Of a stretch of DNA of 48,760 nucleotides, positions 24,635 to 33,410 are shown one piece after another. The translations under genes and the position numbers were made by a program. Within the stretch, counting starts at the first letter, position 1. Every line of letters starts with the position of its first letter. The notes under the pieces are model-generated. The model did no database searches. It had not been told where the DNA came from and saw only the letters and a program-made list of their open reading frames with translations. This DNA comes from Sphingomonadaceae bacterium (GTDB lineage: Bacteria; Pseudomonadota; Alphaproteobacteria; Sphingomonadales; Sphingomonadaceae), in NCBI GenBank assembly GCA_025359445.1, contig JANYGB010000015.1, positions 1-48,760 of the forward strand, written 5' to 3'.

Positions 24635-25693
24635 ATGGCCGTAAGCAAGAACAAGCAGGCGCGCCGCTTTGCGGTGATGGCGCTGGCGATTTCGTCATTT
24701 GCTTTGCCGGGCATGGCGCAAGCCGATCCCGAGAATGGCAGGGGCGGCGGTTGGCGTGTGCGCAGCGAAGAAGGCGGGCGGCAGGACCAGCCGGATCAGG
24801 CCGGCGGTGGCGGTCGTGGCGGCGGGCAAGCGCGTGAGGCGCGGCAGCAGGAGCAACAGGATCGCCCGGCGCCGGCTCCTCAGGTTGCTCCGCAAGCGCA
24901 GGCCAATTGGCAGGCGCGCGCAGACCGCGGTGATCGCGGCAATCGCGGCAATGACCAAGGCGGCGAGCGTGGCAATTGGAACGGTGCACAAGCCAATGCG
25001 CAGGCTGCGCCCATGCCGCAACCTCCGCAGCAAGCTGGCTGGAATGGCGGTAATCGTCAGAGGCAAGATAACCGTCAGGGCCAGGATCCTCGTCAGAGCC
25101 AAGCCCGCACGTGGAATGGCGGAAGTTGGGATCAGGGCAACCGCCCTGCAACCGATCAAGGCCGCACTTGGAACCGTGATGGCAACCGCGATGGGCAAGT
25201 CCGCAATTGGACCCAGGCCGGGCAGCATGACCGCGATGGGGACCGCCATGAGCGCGATGAGCGGCAGAGTCGTGATCGCAACGGCGGGTACGTCCAAGGC
25301 GGCACCTACTACGGCAACAGCCCTGGCTACAACCGCGATGGCTATAACCGGGACCGAGACCACGATGGCGACCGTGATCACCACCAGTGGAACCGGCAAT
25401 GGCGCAGCAACACCAGCTATAACTGGTACAGCTATCGCAGCAGCCACCCGTCCTACTATCGGCTCGGCAGTTACTATGCGCCATACAGCAATTACAGTTA
25501 TCGGCGGCTGAGCGTCGGGTTCTTCCTGGATCAGCTGTTCTTCGGTAAGAACTATCAGATCGAGGATCCGAGTTATTACCGCCTGCCCCAAGTCTATGGG
25601 CCTTATCGCTGGGTTCGCTATTACGACGATGCGGTGCTGGTAAATATTTACTCGGGCGAAGTGGTCGACGTGATCAACGCCTTCTTCTGGTAA
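24635..25693 (+). CDS. RcnB-like periplasmic protein with long low-complexity region
   Basis: The 352-residue product has a signal peptide (ARRFAVMALAISSFALPGMAQA). About 200 residues rich in Gln, Asn, Arg, Asp and Gly follow, with repeats of NRDG, RGN and DRDHDGDRDH. The C-terminal folded part reads SYRRLSVGFFLDQLFFGKNY then YYRLPQVYGPYRWVRYYDDA and VLVNIYSGEVVDVINAFFW, a typical RcnB/DUF6880-like ending in which YGPYRWVRYYDDAVLV is diagnostic. E. coli RcnB is a periplasmic protein affecting nickel/cobalt homeostasis; the long linker here has no assigned role. GGAG (24623-24626) supports the ATG at 24635 over an upstream one at 24590. Confidence 0.85.
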   Translation: MAVSKNKQARRFAVMALAISSFALPGMAQADPENGRGGGWRVRSEEGGRQDQPDQAGGGGRGGGQAREARQQEQQDRPAPAPQVAPQAQANWQARADRGDRGNRGNDQGGERGNWNGAQANAQAAPMPQPPQQAGWNGGNRQRQDNRQGQDPRQSQARTWNGGSWDQGNRPATDQGRTWNRDGNRDGQVRNWTQAGQHDRDGDRHERDERQSRDRNGGYVQGGTYYGNSPGYNRDGYNRDRDHDGDRDHHQWNRQWRSNTSYNWYSYRSSHPSYYRLGSYYAPYSNYSYRRLSVGFFLDQLFFGKNYQIEDPSYYRLPQVYGPYRWVRYYDDAVLVNIYSGEVVDVINAFFW

Positions 25694-25718
25694 ATCGGCA
25701 GCACGCTGGAGTGAAACG

Positions 25719-25750
25719 GGCCGTCGCAGCGATGCGGCGGCCTTTTCCTT
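25719..25750 (+). terminator. rho-independent terminator
   Basis: GGCCGTCGC (25719-25727) pairs with GCGGCGGCC (25734-25742), with one G-T pair and loop AGCGAT, followed by TTTTCCTT. It ends the RcnB-like transcript and overlaps the last bases of the convergent cytochrome b561 gene. Confidence 0.8.
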
Positions 25751-26318
25751 ATTTCAGGAACGGAACCATGCGGCGCAGCGTGCCATCACGGTCGAGGAAT
25801 TGATGCTTGAGCGCGCCTGCGACGTGCAGCGCAAACAGTCCGACGATCACGAAGCCAAGTGTGCTGTGCAGATCCTGGAAGGTGCCAGCAGTGGTTTTGT
25901 CAAAGCCGACCGACAGTGCCGGCATGTTGATCAGCCCGAACAAGCTCACCGGTTTGCCGTGCGAGGCTGCCGAAACGAACGCCCACCCGGTCAATGGCAT
26001 CGCCAGCATCAGGATATAGAACAGCCAATGCGTGACCCGCGCCAATGCCGCCTCCCACGCTTTCAGCGTTTCGACCATCGGCGGCGGCGTGTGCGTCAGA
26101 CGCCAGGCGATGCGCACCAGTGTGAGCAGCAGAATGGTAATCCCGAAGGCCTTGTGCAGCGCCATGATTGCCGCGCGGTCGGGCTTGGGCAAGTCTTCCG
26201 AGAGCCATGCCCCGGCGACATTGCCGATGATCAAGAGCGCGATCAGCCAGTGGAGCACTATCGCGCCACGCGAATAGCGCGATGCCGATGCGGTGACAGC
26301 CGGAGCGTTGGTTTCCAT
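25749..26318 (-). CDS. cytochrome b561 family protein
   Basis: The 189-residue membrane protein has four hydrophobic helices. It contains RYSRGAIVLHWLIALLIIGN with a haem-ligand His, IMALHKAFGITILLLTLVR, LARVTHWLFYILMLAMPLTGW and LHSTLGFVIVGLFALHVAGA. The four helix-borne histidines fit two b-type haems. Bacterial b561 proteins move electrons from quinol, for example to superoxide (CybB). The ATG at 26318 (METNAPAV) is chosen; a long in-frame upstream extension overlaps the opposite hydroxylase gene and lacks family similarity. Confidence 0.92.
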   Translation of the reverse strand: METNAPAVTASASRYSRGAIVLHWLIALLIIGNVAGAWLSEDLPKPDRAAIMALHKAFGITILLLTLVRIAWRLTHTPPPMVETLKAWEAALARVTHWLFYILMLAMPLTGWAFVSAASHGKPVSLFGLINMPALSVGFDKTTAGTFQDLHSTLGFVIVGLFALHVAGALKHQFLDRDGTLRRMVPFLK

Positions 26319-26420
26319 GGCCGGTAGCTGGCGCAAAGCCGCGCACGCGGCAAGGGCGAACTTGGCTCTTGGCGCTGGCAGGTTCGCGCTTGCCCTGCGC
26401 CGCCAATCGGATAGGCAAGC

Positions 26421-27098
26421 ATGATGAGTAACTACATTACCGCCCCCAACCCTGACAAAGTGGCGCTGCTGCGCACCGGCGCGCATGTCCGCCGCCGGCT
26501 CGATGCCAATCCGTGTGTGCAGCGCATCGCGACCGATGCAATCGAAGCCTGGACCGTACCCGATTTCATGGGTGCCGACGAATGCGCGAGCCTGCTCGAA
26601 ATGATTGACCGCACCTGCCAGCCATCCGAGGTATTCGACCATGGCTACAAGGAAGTTTGGCGGACCAGCCATTCGGGCAATGTCGATCGCAGCAATCCGT
26701 TCGTCCACATGCTTGAGAGCCGGATCGACGCACTCCTCGGGCTGCCGCACGATTTTGGCGAAACCATGCAGGGTCAACGCTATCTGGTGGGCCAGGAATT
26801 CAAATACCACCTCGACCTGTTCTGGACCAAGGCCGATTATTGGAAAAAGGAAGCCAAGCAGGGCGGGCAACGCTCAATCACCGCGATGTGCTTTTTAAAT
26901 GACGTGGATGAAGGGGGCGACACAGCTTTTACCGAACTTGGCATCTCGATCCCGCCAGAACGCGGCAAGCTGCTGATCTGGAATAACCAGACCCCAACCG
27001 GGCAACCCAACGAAATGACGATGCACGCCGGCACTCCGGTGATTCAAGGAAAGAAATACATCATCACCAAATGGTATCGTACGCGCAAATGGGGCTGA
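26421..27098 (+). CDS. 2-oxoglutarate/Fe(II) oxygenase, prolyl 4-hydroxylase-like
   Basis: The 225-residue protein shows the P4Hc pattern. It has EVWRTSHSGNVDR near the core, GQEFKYHLDLFW with the H-x-D iron pair, ITAMCFLNDVDEGGDTAFTEL, and the distal His in MTMHAGTPVIQGKKYIITKWYR with the lysine expected to bind 2-oxoglutarate. Family members hydroxylate proline residues or other substrates; the target is unknown. It is cytoplasmic as no signal is visible. Its end overlaps the longest possible start of the next gene. Confidence 0.9.
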   Translation: MMSNYITAPNPDKVALLRTGAHVRRRLDANPCVQRIATDAIEAWTVPDFMGADECASLLEMIDRTCQPSEVFDHGYKEVWRTSHSGNVDRSNPFVHMLESRIDALLGLPHDFGETMQGQRYLVGQEFKYHLDLFWTKADYWKKEAKQGGQRSITAMCFLNDVDEGGDTAFTELGISIPPERGKLLIWNNQTPTGQPNEMTMHAGTPVIQGKKYIITKWYRTRKWG

Positions 27099-27109
27099 CT
27101 TCCGAATTG

Positions 27110-28924
27110 ATGGTCACCCGTCGGCGTTTCGCTGCGGGAGCGCTCGCCGCTGCCGGAATGGCAGCCCTGCCCACGCACGCCGCAGTTGTTCAAACGACAC
27201 CGGGCCAGACCGGCGAGGACGCGCGGCTGATGCTGCTGTTCCGCAATGTCGCGAAGGCCGAGGATGCACTTGATCCGCTGGGGATGATTTACCGCGGCGG
27301 CGAACCTAACGTGACGGCATTCCGCCAGCTTTATACTGATGTGCAGGAACGGGCCAAGCGTGCGGTCAATGTGCAGGCGCTGGCCGGGCTGCGCCGGATC
27401 GACCGCCGCAAGCTCAGCCCCGAGCGACAGATTTCTTACGACATTTTCCAAGGCGACAAGCGCGAAGACGCCGCCTGGCTGCGTCCCGAAGTAGAGGCTT
27501 TGAATGCGGTCCGCCCGTTCACGCATTTTGGCGGGATGCACATCGAATTCCCTTCGATGGTTGCGAAAGACGGCGCGCTGCCATATACCAATGAGGGCGA
27601 CTATACCCGCAACCTCGCCCTGATCGCGGCTTTCCCCCAAGTGCTCGACAATGCAATTGCGCGGTTCCGCCAGGGGATCGACAGCGGCGTGGTTGAATCG
27701 CAACTGACCGTGACCAACATGATCGGACAGATCGACGCGCTGCTCGCCCAGCCGCCAGGTGGGTCGCCGTTCACGTCGGCAGTGCGCGATTTCCCTGCCA
27801 GTGTGCCAGAGGCAAACCGCGCCGGCTTGATTGCCCAGTATGCTGCCGTGACCGCGAAGCAGGTCTATCCAGCCTACCGCCGTTTGCGAGATTTCTTCGC
27901 CAAGGATTACCTGCCCGCAGCCCGGGCTGCCGTTGGCATTTCGGCGATGAAAGGTGGCGCTGGAATATACCGGCTCTTGATCGCGCACCACACGACTTTG
28001 CGGCTTGAGCCTGATGCAGTGCACCGGCTGGGCTTGGGCGAAGTAGCGCGGATCAAGCGGGACATGAGCGCGGTTTCGCGTGAACTTGGCTTTATCGGCG
28101 AGCTGCGCGGATTTTTTGATTATCTGCGCTCATCGCCGCGGTTCCATCCCAAGACTCGCGAAGAATTGGCGGATGGCTATGCCAGAGTGGCGCGCGCGGT
28201 TGAGGAGCAAGCCCCCAAATTCTTCAACCGGATGCCGCGCAGTAAGCTGGTGATCCAGCCATACCCGGCTTACCGCGAAAAGTACGAGGCCGGCGGCAGC
28301 TACAACCAGGGTGCGCCCGACGGCAGCCGCCCGGGCGTATTCTTCTACAACACCTACGATCTGCCCAGCCGGTTCCTGACCGGCATCACCACGCTGTTCC
28401 TGCACGAAGGCGCGCCGGGGCATCATTTCCAGATCAGTTTGGCGCAGGAAGATACATCCTTGCCCGATTTCCAGCGGTTCGGCGGCAACAACGCCTATGT
28501 CGAAGGCTGGGCGCTCTATTCCGAGACGCTGGGCTACGAAATGGGGTTCTACAAAGACCCGATGCAACACTGGGGCACGCTCGACGACGAAATGCTGCGC
28601 GCGATGCGGCTGGTGGTCGATACCGGACTCCATGCCAAAGGCTGGAGCCGCGAGCAGGCGATCGATTACATGCTGGCCAACTCGGGCATGGGCCGCAGCG
28701 ATGCGACCGCCGAAGTCGAGCGCTACATTGCTTGGCCGGGGCAAGCGCTCGGCTACAAGATTGGCGCGCTGACGATCCAGCGGCTCAAGCGCACGGCGCA
28801 GGACAAGCTGGGCGCGAAGTTCGATATTCGCGGCTTCCACGATCAGGTGCTCGGTTCGGGCGCACTGCCGCTGCCCATCCTGGAGGCTAAGCTCGGCCGG
28901 TGGATCGCCGCGCAGCAGGCCTGA
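27110..28924 (+). CDS. DUF885 family protein, Tat-exported
   Basis: The 604-residue protein begins MVTRRRFAAGALAAAGMAAL with a twin-arginine signal ending near THAA. DUF885 features include YDIFQGDKREDAAWLRPEV, YTRNLALIAAFPQVLDNAI and YNQGAPDGSRPGVFFYNTYD, and above all LFLHEGAPGHHFQISLAQE, an HExxxGHH zinc-site-like motif, with NAYVEGWALYSETLG after it. The family is related to thermolysin-fold metallopeptidases and some members are peptidases or esterases, but the substrate is not defined. In-frame starts at 27071 and 27089 overlap the previous gene; 27110 starts exactly at the Tat signal. Confidence 0.88.
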   Translation: MVTRRRFAAGALAAAGMAALPTHAAVVQTTPGQTGEDARLMLLFRNVAKAEDALDPLGMIYRGGEPNVTAFRQLYTDVQERAKRAVNVQALAGLRRIDRRKLSPERQISYDIFQGDKREDAAWLRPEVEALNAVRPFTHFGGMHIEFPSMVAKDGALPYTNEGDYTRNLALIAAFPQVLDNAIARFRQGIDSGVVESQLTVTNMIGQIDALLAQPPGGSPFTSAVRDFPASVPEANRAGLIAQYAAVTAKQVYPAYRRLRDFFAKDYLPAARAAVGISAMKGGAGIYRLLIAHHTTLRLEPDAVHRLGLGEVARIKRDMSAVSRELGFIGELRGFFDYLRSSPRFHPKTREELADGYARVARAVEEQAPKFFNRMPRSKLVIQPYPAYREKYEAGGSYNQGAPDGSRPGVFFYNTYDLPSRFLTGITTLFLHEGAPGHHFQISLAQEDTSLPDFQRFGGNNAYVEGWALYSETLGYEMGFYKDPMQHWGTLDDEMLRAMRLVVDTGLHAKGWSREQAIDYMLANSGMGRSDATAEVERYIAWPGQALGYKIGALTIQRLKRTAQDKLGAKFDIRGFHDQVLGSGALPLPILEAKLGRWIAAQQA

Positions 28925-28929
28925 CCCGA

Positions 28930-29784
28930 ATGGAACGGCGCTTTGCCTGCACCCGGTGCGCCCAGTGCTGCAATCGCGCGCCGGAACTGGAACTGGGCGA
29001 AGCCGCCGCACTGGCGGACGTGTTCGTGCTGCGGCTGATGCTGCGGATCTACAGCCTGCCGCGCGCGCTTGCCGATTTCGCCAGTGACTTGCCGCGCGAT
29101 CAGGCCAGCGCGGAATTCTACGAAAGCAAGCGCCTGCTGAGCCAGTTCGCCGCTGCGTCATGGCCGGCCAAGGCGCAGCGCGGCACCGTGACCGTTGACT
29201 ACGTCCAGTACCTGAGCCTGTCCGTGTTGCCGCTCGATCTGGGCACCGGCACCTGCCCTGCGCTGGGCGGAGACAGCTGCACTATCTACCCCCGCCGGCC
29301 GCTGTCGTGCCGCTCGGTGCCGCTGCATTATTCGCGGCCTGCGGTCGCAGCCGCGCGCGAGCTCGACGCATTTGTCGCCACGCCGGGGTTTCGCTGCGAG
29401 ACCGGGCCGGATGCGCCGCTGGTCATTGCGAGCGGCATTGCCGACCCTGCGATACTCGCCGCCCGCTCCGAGGCGGCAGCGCTGGCACAGTCTGACCAGC
29501 GTTGGAAGACTGCTATCGTCAAAGCGATGAGGGCCGGCGCTCACGGCCTTCCCACCCCGCGCGAAGTTGAGGCGAGTGCTGCACGCGGCGCGCTCACCGC
29601 ATCGATGCTGGGGCCTTGGCGAATTGCCGAAGCAACGGGTCTGATCACGCGCGATGCAACCGAACGCCTGCTGGCAACGCAATGCCAGCTGATCGAGCAG
29701 TACTTGCGGCCGCCATCTGGCATCGCGACCGATCAAGCCTTGGGTGAAATGTTGCGCGAATACCGCAGCGCGTTTCCGGCCTGA
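28930..29784 (+). CDS. YkgJ-type cysteine cluster protein
   Basis: The 284-residue protein begins MERRFACTRCAQCCNRAPEL. CxxCxxCC is the N-terminal zinc/iron cluster motif of the YkgJ (UPF0153) family, and CPALGGDSCTIYPRRPLSCR supplies the remaining conserved cysteines with the PxxC ending. The rest is helical and unassigned. It follows the DUF885 gene by 5 bp, so both are likely on one transcript. Function is unknown in the family. Confidence 0.8.
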   Translation: MERRFACTRCAQCCNRAPELELGEAAALADVFVLRLMLRIYSLPRALADFASDLPRDQASAEFYESKRLLSQFAAASWPAKAQRGTVTVDYVQYLSLSVLPLDLGTGTCPALGGDSCTIYPRRPLSCRSVPLHYSRPAVAAARELDAFVATPGFRCETGPDAPLVIASGIADPAILAARSEAAALAQSDQRWKTAIVKAMRAGAHGLPTPREVEASAARGALTASMLGPWRIAEATGLITRDATERLLATQCQLIEQYLRPPSGIATDQALGEMLREYRSAFPA

Positions 29785-29859
29785 CGGGGCATTTGCACGA
29801 AGACCATTGCTCTAAACGGCACCTTGATAGATGCTCGAGCGAGCGCACGGGGACAGGCT

Positions 29860-31665
29860 ATGAAATATCTCGATATTTATGTGATGATCTCACCCGCACG
29901 GGGCGAGAATTTTCAGGTTTCAGCCAAGTCGGCTGACGGCGGCGAAGGCAATTCTGAACTGAAGCTGCCGTTCCGGCTTAGCGAACTATCTTCCTCAATT
30001 TTTGGCGCTTCGAGCGCAGCGCGCGGGATGAGCGTCGGCGAAGTTCCGCCCGAGCGGTTGCTGTCGGTCGAAGCGGTTGGGGTGCAACTGTTCGACGCGC
30101 TGTTCAGCGGCGAAACCCGCGAGGTCCTCAGCCGCACCGAAGACGTCGCCCAGCGCAACCCGGACAAGACCGGGGTCCGCATCCGCTTGTCGATGAACCT
30201 CGCCGCCGAAGGCATGGCCGAGGTCGCCAGCCTGCCGTGGGAATTGATGCGGCGGCGCAACCAGAACCCGCTGGTAGTTTCGGTCAACACTCCGGTAGTC
30301 CGCGCCTTCGACACTGCGATCCCGGTCCATCTCCACCCGATCATCGGCAAGCTCAAGATCTTGCTGCTCGTCTCAAATCCCAAGGACACCAGCCCACTCA
30401 ACCTTGGCGACGAAAAGGCGTGTATCTGCAAGATCTGGGACAGCCTGGACAACATCGAATACGTCGAGTGCCGCCCCGAAGCGCGGCTGATCCTCGACGC
30501 GTTGTCGCAGGATGAATTCCACGTGGTGCATTACATGGGCCACGGCAATTTTGACAGCGGTTCGGGCGGCCAGGTCATCATGGAATCGGCTGACGGGAGC
30601 GAACAGCCGATCAGCGGCAATACGTTTGCTACCTGGCTGCAGGATGAGCCGCTGCGCCTGGTGTTTCTCAACGCCTGCAACACCGGCACGACCGGACAGC
30701 AGACCGGGCTTCATCCTTTTGCCGGGGTCGCCAGTGCGCTGATCGGCAGCGGAGTACCTTCGGTGGTCGCGATGCAGTTCCCGATCTCCGACGAAGCAGC
30801 AATCATCTTCGCCGAAACCTTTTACAAGCGCATTGCCCAAGGACTGCCGGTCGAACAGGCGATGAGCGAGGGGCGCAAGGGCCTGCTCGATCGCACCGGT
30901 TCGGAATGGGCAACCCCAGTACTTTACATGCGCGCCGCCAATGGCGATCTGTTCGACCGGTCAAGCGGAAAGACCGCCGCAATCCCCGATCAAGCGGCAA
31001 TTGTTCCGCCAATCGTTGCGGTCGTGCCGCAACCGTTCATGGCCGAGCCAGTGGTGGCGGCCAAGCCGTGGTACAAGAAGCCCTTAGCGCTTGGGGGTAT
31101 AGCGGCCGCAGCGCTGGCGGTTGTTGGCTTCAGCATCTGGAACAAAGAAGATAAGCCGCCGCCGAGCGCACCCGCGACCGTGGCTGCAGTGAATGATTTG
31201 ACCAGCGTCAACGATCCCAATAATCCAGCGACCAAGGCCATCGCCGAAATTGATCCGGCGCGCTGGGTGAACGACCCGAATTGCGGGATTGTGACCTCCG
31301 TACTCAACAGTGCGTCGGGTGAGGAAATCCAGGCGCTCGCGGAAAAAGGCGATGCCAAGGCGAACTATCTGATGGGCTGCATCGTCGAAAAGGGCCTGAG
31401 CGGCTATGCGGCATCGGATGCAGCAGCCGCGTCGTGGTACGAATATGCGGCCGGTGCGAAAGTTCCCGAAGCCATGTACCTGATGGGGGTGTACAAGGAT
31501 CTGGGTGCAGTCGTGGCCGACACCGACGAACCGGGAACCAAGCCGGTGGAAGCCGACCCGCAGATGGCCACCGTTTGGTACCAGAACGCCAAAGCGGCGG
31601 GCAACAAGGAGGCGGTCAAGGCGATCGAGCTAACGCCCGGACCGGCTTCCAGCGAACCACAATAG
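29860..31665 (+). CDS. CHAT-domain protease with membrane anchor and Sel1-like repeats
   Basis: The 601-residue protein has three parts. Residues about 1-395 form an N-terminal region plus a CHAT (caspase-HetF-like) peptidase domain. His228 in HYMGHGNFD and Cys273 in LVFLNACNTG are the expected catalytic dyad, and VPSVVAMQFPISDEAAIIF and YKRIAQGLPVEQAMSEGRK complete the domain. One helix (LALGGIAAAALAVVGFSIW, about 409-428) follows. The C-terminal part (about 485-590) contains Sel1-like units: EKGDAKANYLMGCIVEKGL, AASWYEYAAGAKVPEAMYLM and ATVWYQNAKAAGNKEAVKA. With no N-terminal signal, the peptidase would be cytoplasmic and the repeats on the other side. CHAT proteins act in proteolysis and cell-suicide systems; no partner is adjacent. 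Confidence 0.88.
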   Translation: MKYLDIYVMISPARGENFQVSAKSADGGEGNSELKLPFRLSELSSSIFGASSAARGMSVGEVPPERLLSVEAVGVQLFDALFSGETREVLSRTEDVAQRNPDKTGVRIRLSMNLAAEGMAEVASLPWELMRRRNQNPLVVSVNTPVVRAFDTAIPVHLHPIIGKLKILLLVSNPKDTSPLNLGDEKACICKIWDSLDNIEYVECRPEARLILDALSQDEFHVVHYMGHGNFDSGSGGQVIMESADGSEQPISGNTFATWLQDEPLRLVFLNACNTGTTGQQTGLHPFAGVASALIGSGVPSVVAMQFPISDEAAIIFAETFYKRIAQGLPVEQAMSEGRKGLLDRTGSEWATPVLYMRAANGDLFDRSSGKTAAIPDQAAIVPPIVAVVPQPFMAEPVVAAKPWYKKPLALGGIAAAALAVVGFSIWNKEDKPPPSAPATVAAVNDLTSVNDPNNPATKAIAEIDPARWVNDPNCGIVTSVLNSASGEEIQALAEKGDAKANYLMGCIVEKGLSGYAASDAAAASWYEYAAGAKVPEAMYLMGVYKDLGAVVADTDEPGTKPVEADPQMATVWYQNAKAAGNKEAVKAIELTPGPASSEPQ

Positions 31666-31675
31666 CGCGCGAACG

Positions 31676-33286
31676 CTAATCGGCGAGCGCCTCGGCGATC
31701 AGCGCCCGCGTGTTGGCGATGCCGTAAAGCGCGATGAAACTGCCCATGCGCGGGCCTTGGGGCGAGCCGAGCAGAGTCTCGTACAGCGCCTTGAACCAGT
31801 CGCGCAGCCCTTCAAAGGCGAAGTGCGGGTCCTTGCCGATTTCATAGACCATGGTCTGCAATTCCTCTGCCGTGGCATCGTCAGAGGTGGCGGCGAGCTC
31901 CTCGTCGAGCGCGGCGAGCGCCAGCGCCTCGTTCGGCTCGGGCTTGCGGCGGTGCAAGGTCGGAGCGATGAAATCGCGGTTGTAGGCGAGCGCGGTGGTG
32001 ACCAGTGTATCGACCTCGGGATGCGCCGCCGGATCGGCATCAGCGATGTAATTGCCAAGGTATGACCAGACCTGATCACGCGTCGCATTCGCACCGAGCA
32101 CCCCGACCAGATTGAGCAACAGCCCGTAAGTCACCGGCAGCTTGTCGCCCCCCAAAGCACCACTGGCACCGCCGGCGTAACCATTGGCGCGCAGCAGATG
32201 CCACACCGGATTGCCGAGCTGCTGCTCGACCGGCTGGGTGCTCAGCTTTTCGCGGAATTGCCAGTATTCATCGACTGCCTTGGGAACGACCCCGGCGTGC
32301 AGGCTCTTGGCGCTTTTCGGCTCGCGGTAGATGTAGAAGCCCAAGCTTTCTTCGCTGCCATAGGTCAGCCACTGGTCGATGGTCAGGCCGTTGCCCTTGG
32401 ACTTGGAAATCTTGTCGCCGTTCTCATCAAGGAACAGCTCGTAAATCATGCCTTCGGGCGGACGGCCGCCAAGCGCGCGGGCGATCTTGCCGCTTTCACG
32501 CACCGAGTCAGTCAGATCCTTGCCGCACATTTCGTAATCGACGCCCAATGCCACCCAGCGCATTGCCCAATCGACCTTCCACTGCAGCTTGGCGTGCCCG
32601 CCGAAGATCGATTGCTCGATCGTCCGTCCGGCGTCCTCGAACCGGACGATCCCCGCCTCGGCATCGACCACCTCGATCGGCACTTGCAGCACCGTGCCGC
32701 TTAAAGGGCTGATCGGCAGCACCGGCGAGTAGGTCGCGGCGCGTTCGGCCCGGAGGGTGGGCAGCATGATATCCATGATCGCCTGGTAATTGCGCAGCAC
32801 ACCGTGCAGCGCGTCATCGAACGCACCCGAATTGTACATGTCGCTCGACGAAACAAATTCATAATCGAACCCGAACCGGTCGAGAAAGTCCCGCAACATC
32901 GCGTTGTTGTGATGCGCGAAGCTTTCATGCGTCCCGAACGGATCGGGGATGCGGGTCAGCGGCTTGTGCAAGTTGGCATCGAGCACCGCGCGGTTCGCGA
33001 TATTGTCGGGCACCTTGCGCAAGCCGTCCATATCGTCGGAAAACGCGATCAGCCGCGTCAGTGCGCCGCCAGTCAGCGTCTCATAAGCGCGGCGCACCAG
33101 CGTGGTCCGCAACACTTCCTGGAAGGTGCCGATATGCGGCAAGCCGCTCGGGCCATAGCCGGTCTCGAACACCACGGGGGCGCCGCCCGGTTTGCCTTGC
33201 GGGAAGCGCTTGATCAGCTTGCGGGCTTCCTCGAACGGCCAGGCCTTGGAGACCTGCGCGGCGACAATGAGTTTGGCATGGTTCAT
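31676..33286 (-). CDS. lysK: lysyl-tRNA synthetase, class I
   Basis: The 536-residue enzyme charges tRNA-Lys and is the archaeal-type (class I) synthetase, not the class II LysS. Signature elements are YGPSGLPHIGTFQEVLR (HIGH box as PHIG) and DKISKSKGNG (KMSKS box), plus ERAATYSPVLPISPLSG and VDWAMRWVALGVDYEMCGKDL. Class I LysRS is known in several alphaproteobacteria. ATG 33286 (MNHAKLIVAAQVSKAWPFEE) fits the family; 74 codons upstream of it run into the divergent gene. The neighbour, divergent across 124 bp, is a long GluRS-like gene. Confidence 0.95.
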   Translation of the reverse strand: MNHAKLIVAAQVSKAWPFEEARKLIKRFPQGKPGGAPVVFETGYGPSGLPHIGTFQEVLRTTLVRRAYETLTGGALTRLIAFSDDMDGLRKVPDNIANRAVLDANLHKPLTRIPDPFGTHESFAHHNNAMLRDFLDRFGFDYEFVSSSDMYNSGAFDDALHGVLRNYQAIMDIMLPTLRAERAATYSPVLPISPLSGTVLQVPIEVVDAEAGIVRFEDAGRTIEQSIFGGHAKLQWKVDWAMRWVALGVDYEMCGKDLTDSVRESGKIARALGGRPPEGMIYELFLDENGDKISKSKGNGLTIDQWLTYGSEESLGFYIYREPKSAKSLHAGVVPKAVDEYWQFREKLSTQPVEQQLGNPVWHLLRANGYAGGASGALGGDKLPVTYGLLLNLVGVLGANATRDQVWSYLGNYIADADPAAHPEVDTLVTTALAYNRDFIAPTLHRRKPEPNEALALAALDEELAATSDDATAEELQTMVYEIGKDPHFAFEGLRDWFKALYETLLGSPQGPRMGSFIALYGIANTRALIAEALAD

Positions 33287-33410
33287 GATGCGCCGGCAAT
33301 TGCGAGTTTCGTGGGTGCGCGCAAGCACAAACGACCGGCCAGCGCGGTTGCCAATCGCCGGGTCCGGCGGGTAAGGGGCGCTTCCCCTTCCCGAAAGTCG
33401 TCCCCGTCCC

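Noticed and set aside
24469..25420. Possible CRISPR array in the repeated segments
   Set aside because: The repeats are short, contiguous or coding low-complexity units, with no regular unique spacers and no cas genes.
24405..25591. Two long - strand frames opposite the RcnB-like gene
   Set aside because: They are low-complexity complements of the repetitive linker and lack domains. The + strand has a signal peptide, ribosome site and RcnB C terminus.
26319..26870. N-terminal extension of the cytochrome b561 frame
   Set aside because: It is antisense to the prolyl-hydroxylase-like gene and not hydrophobic. The b561 family begins near METNAPAV.
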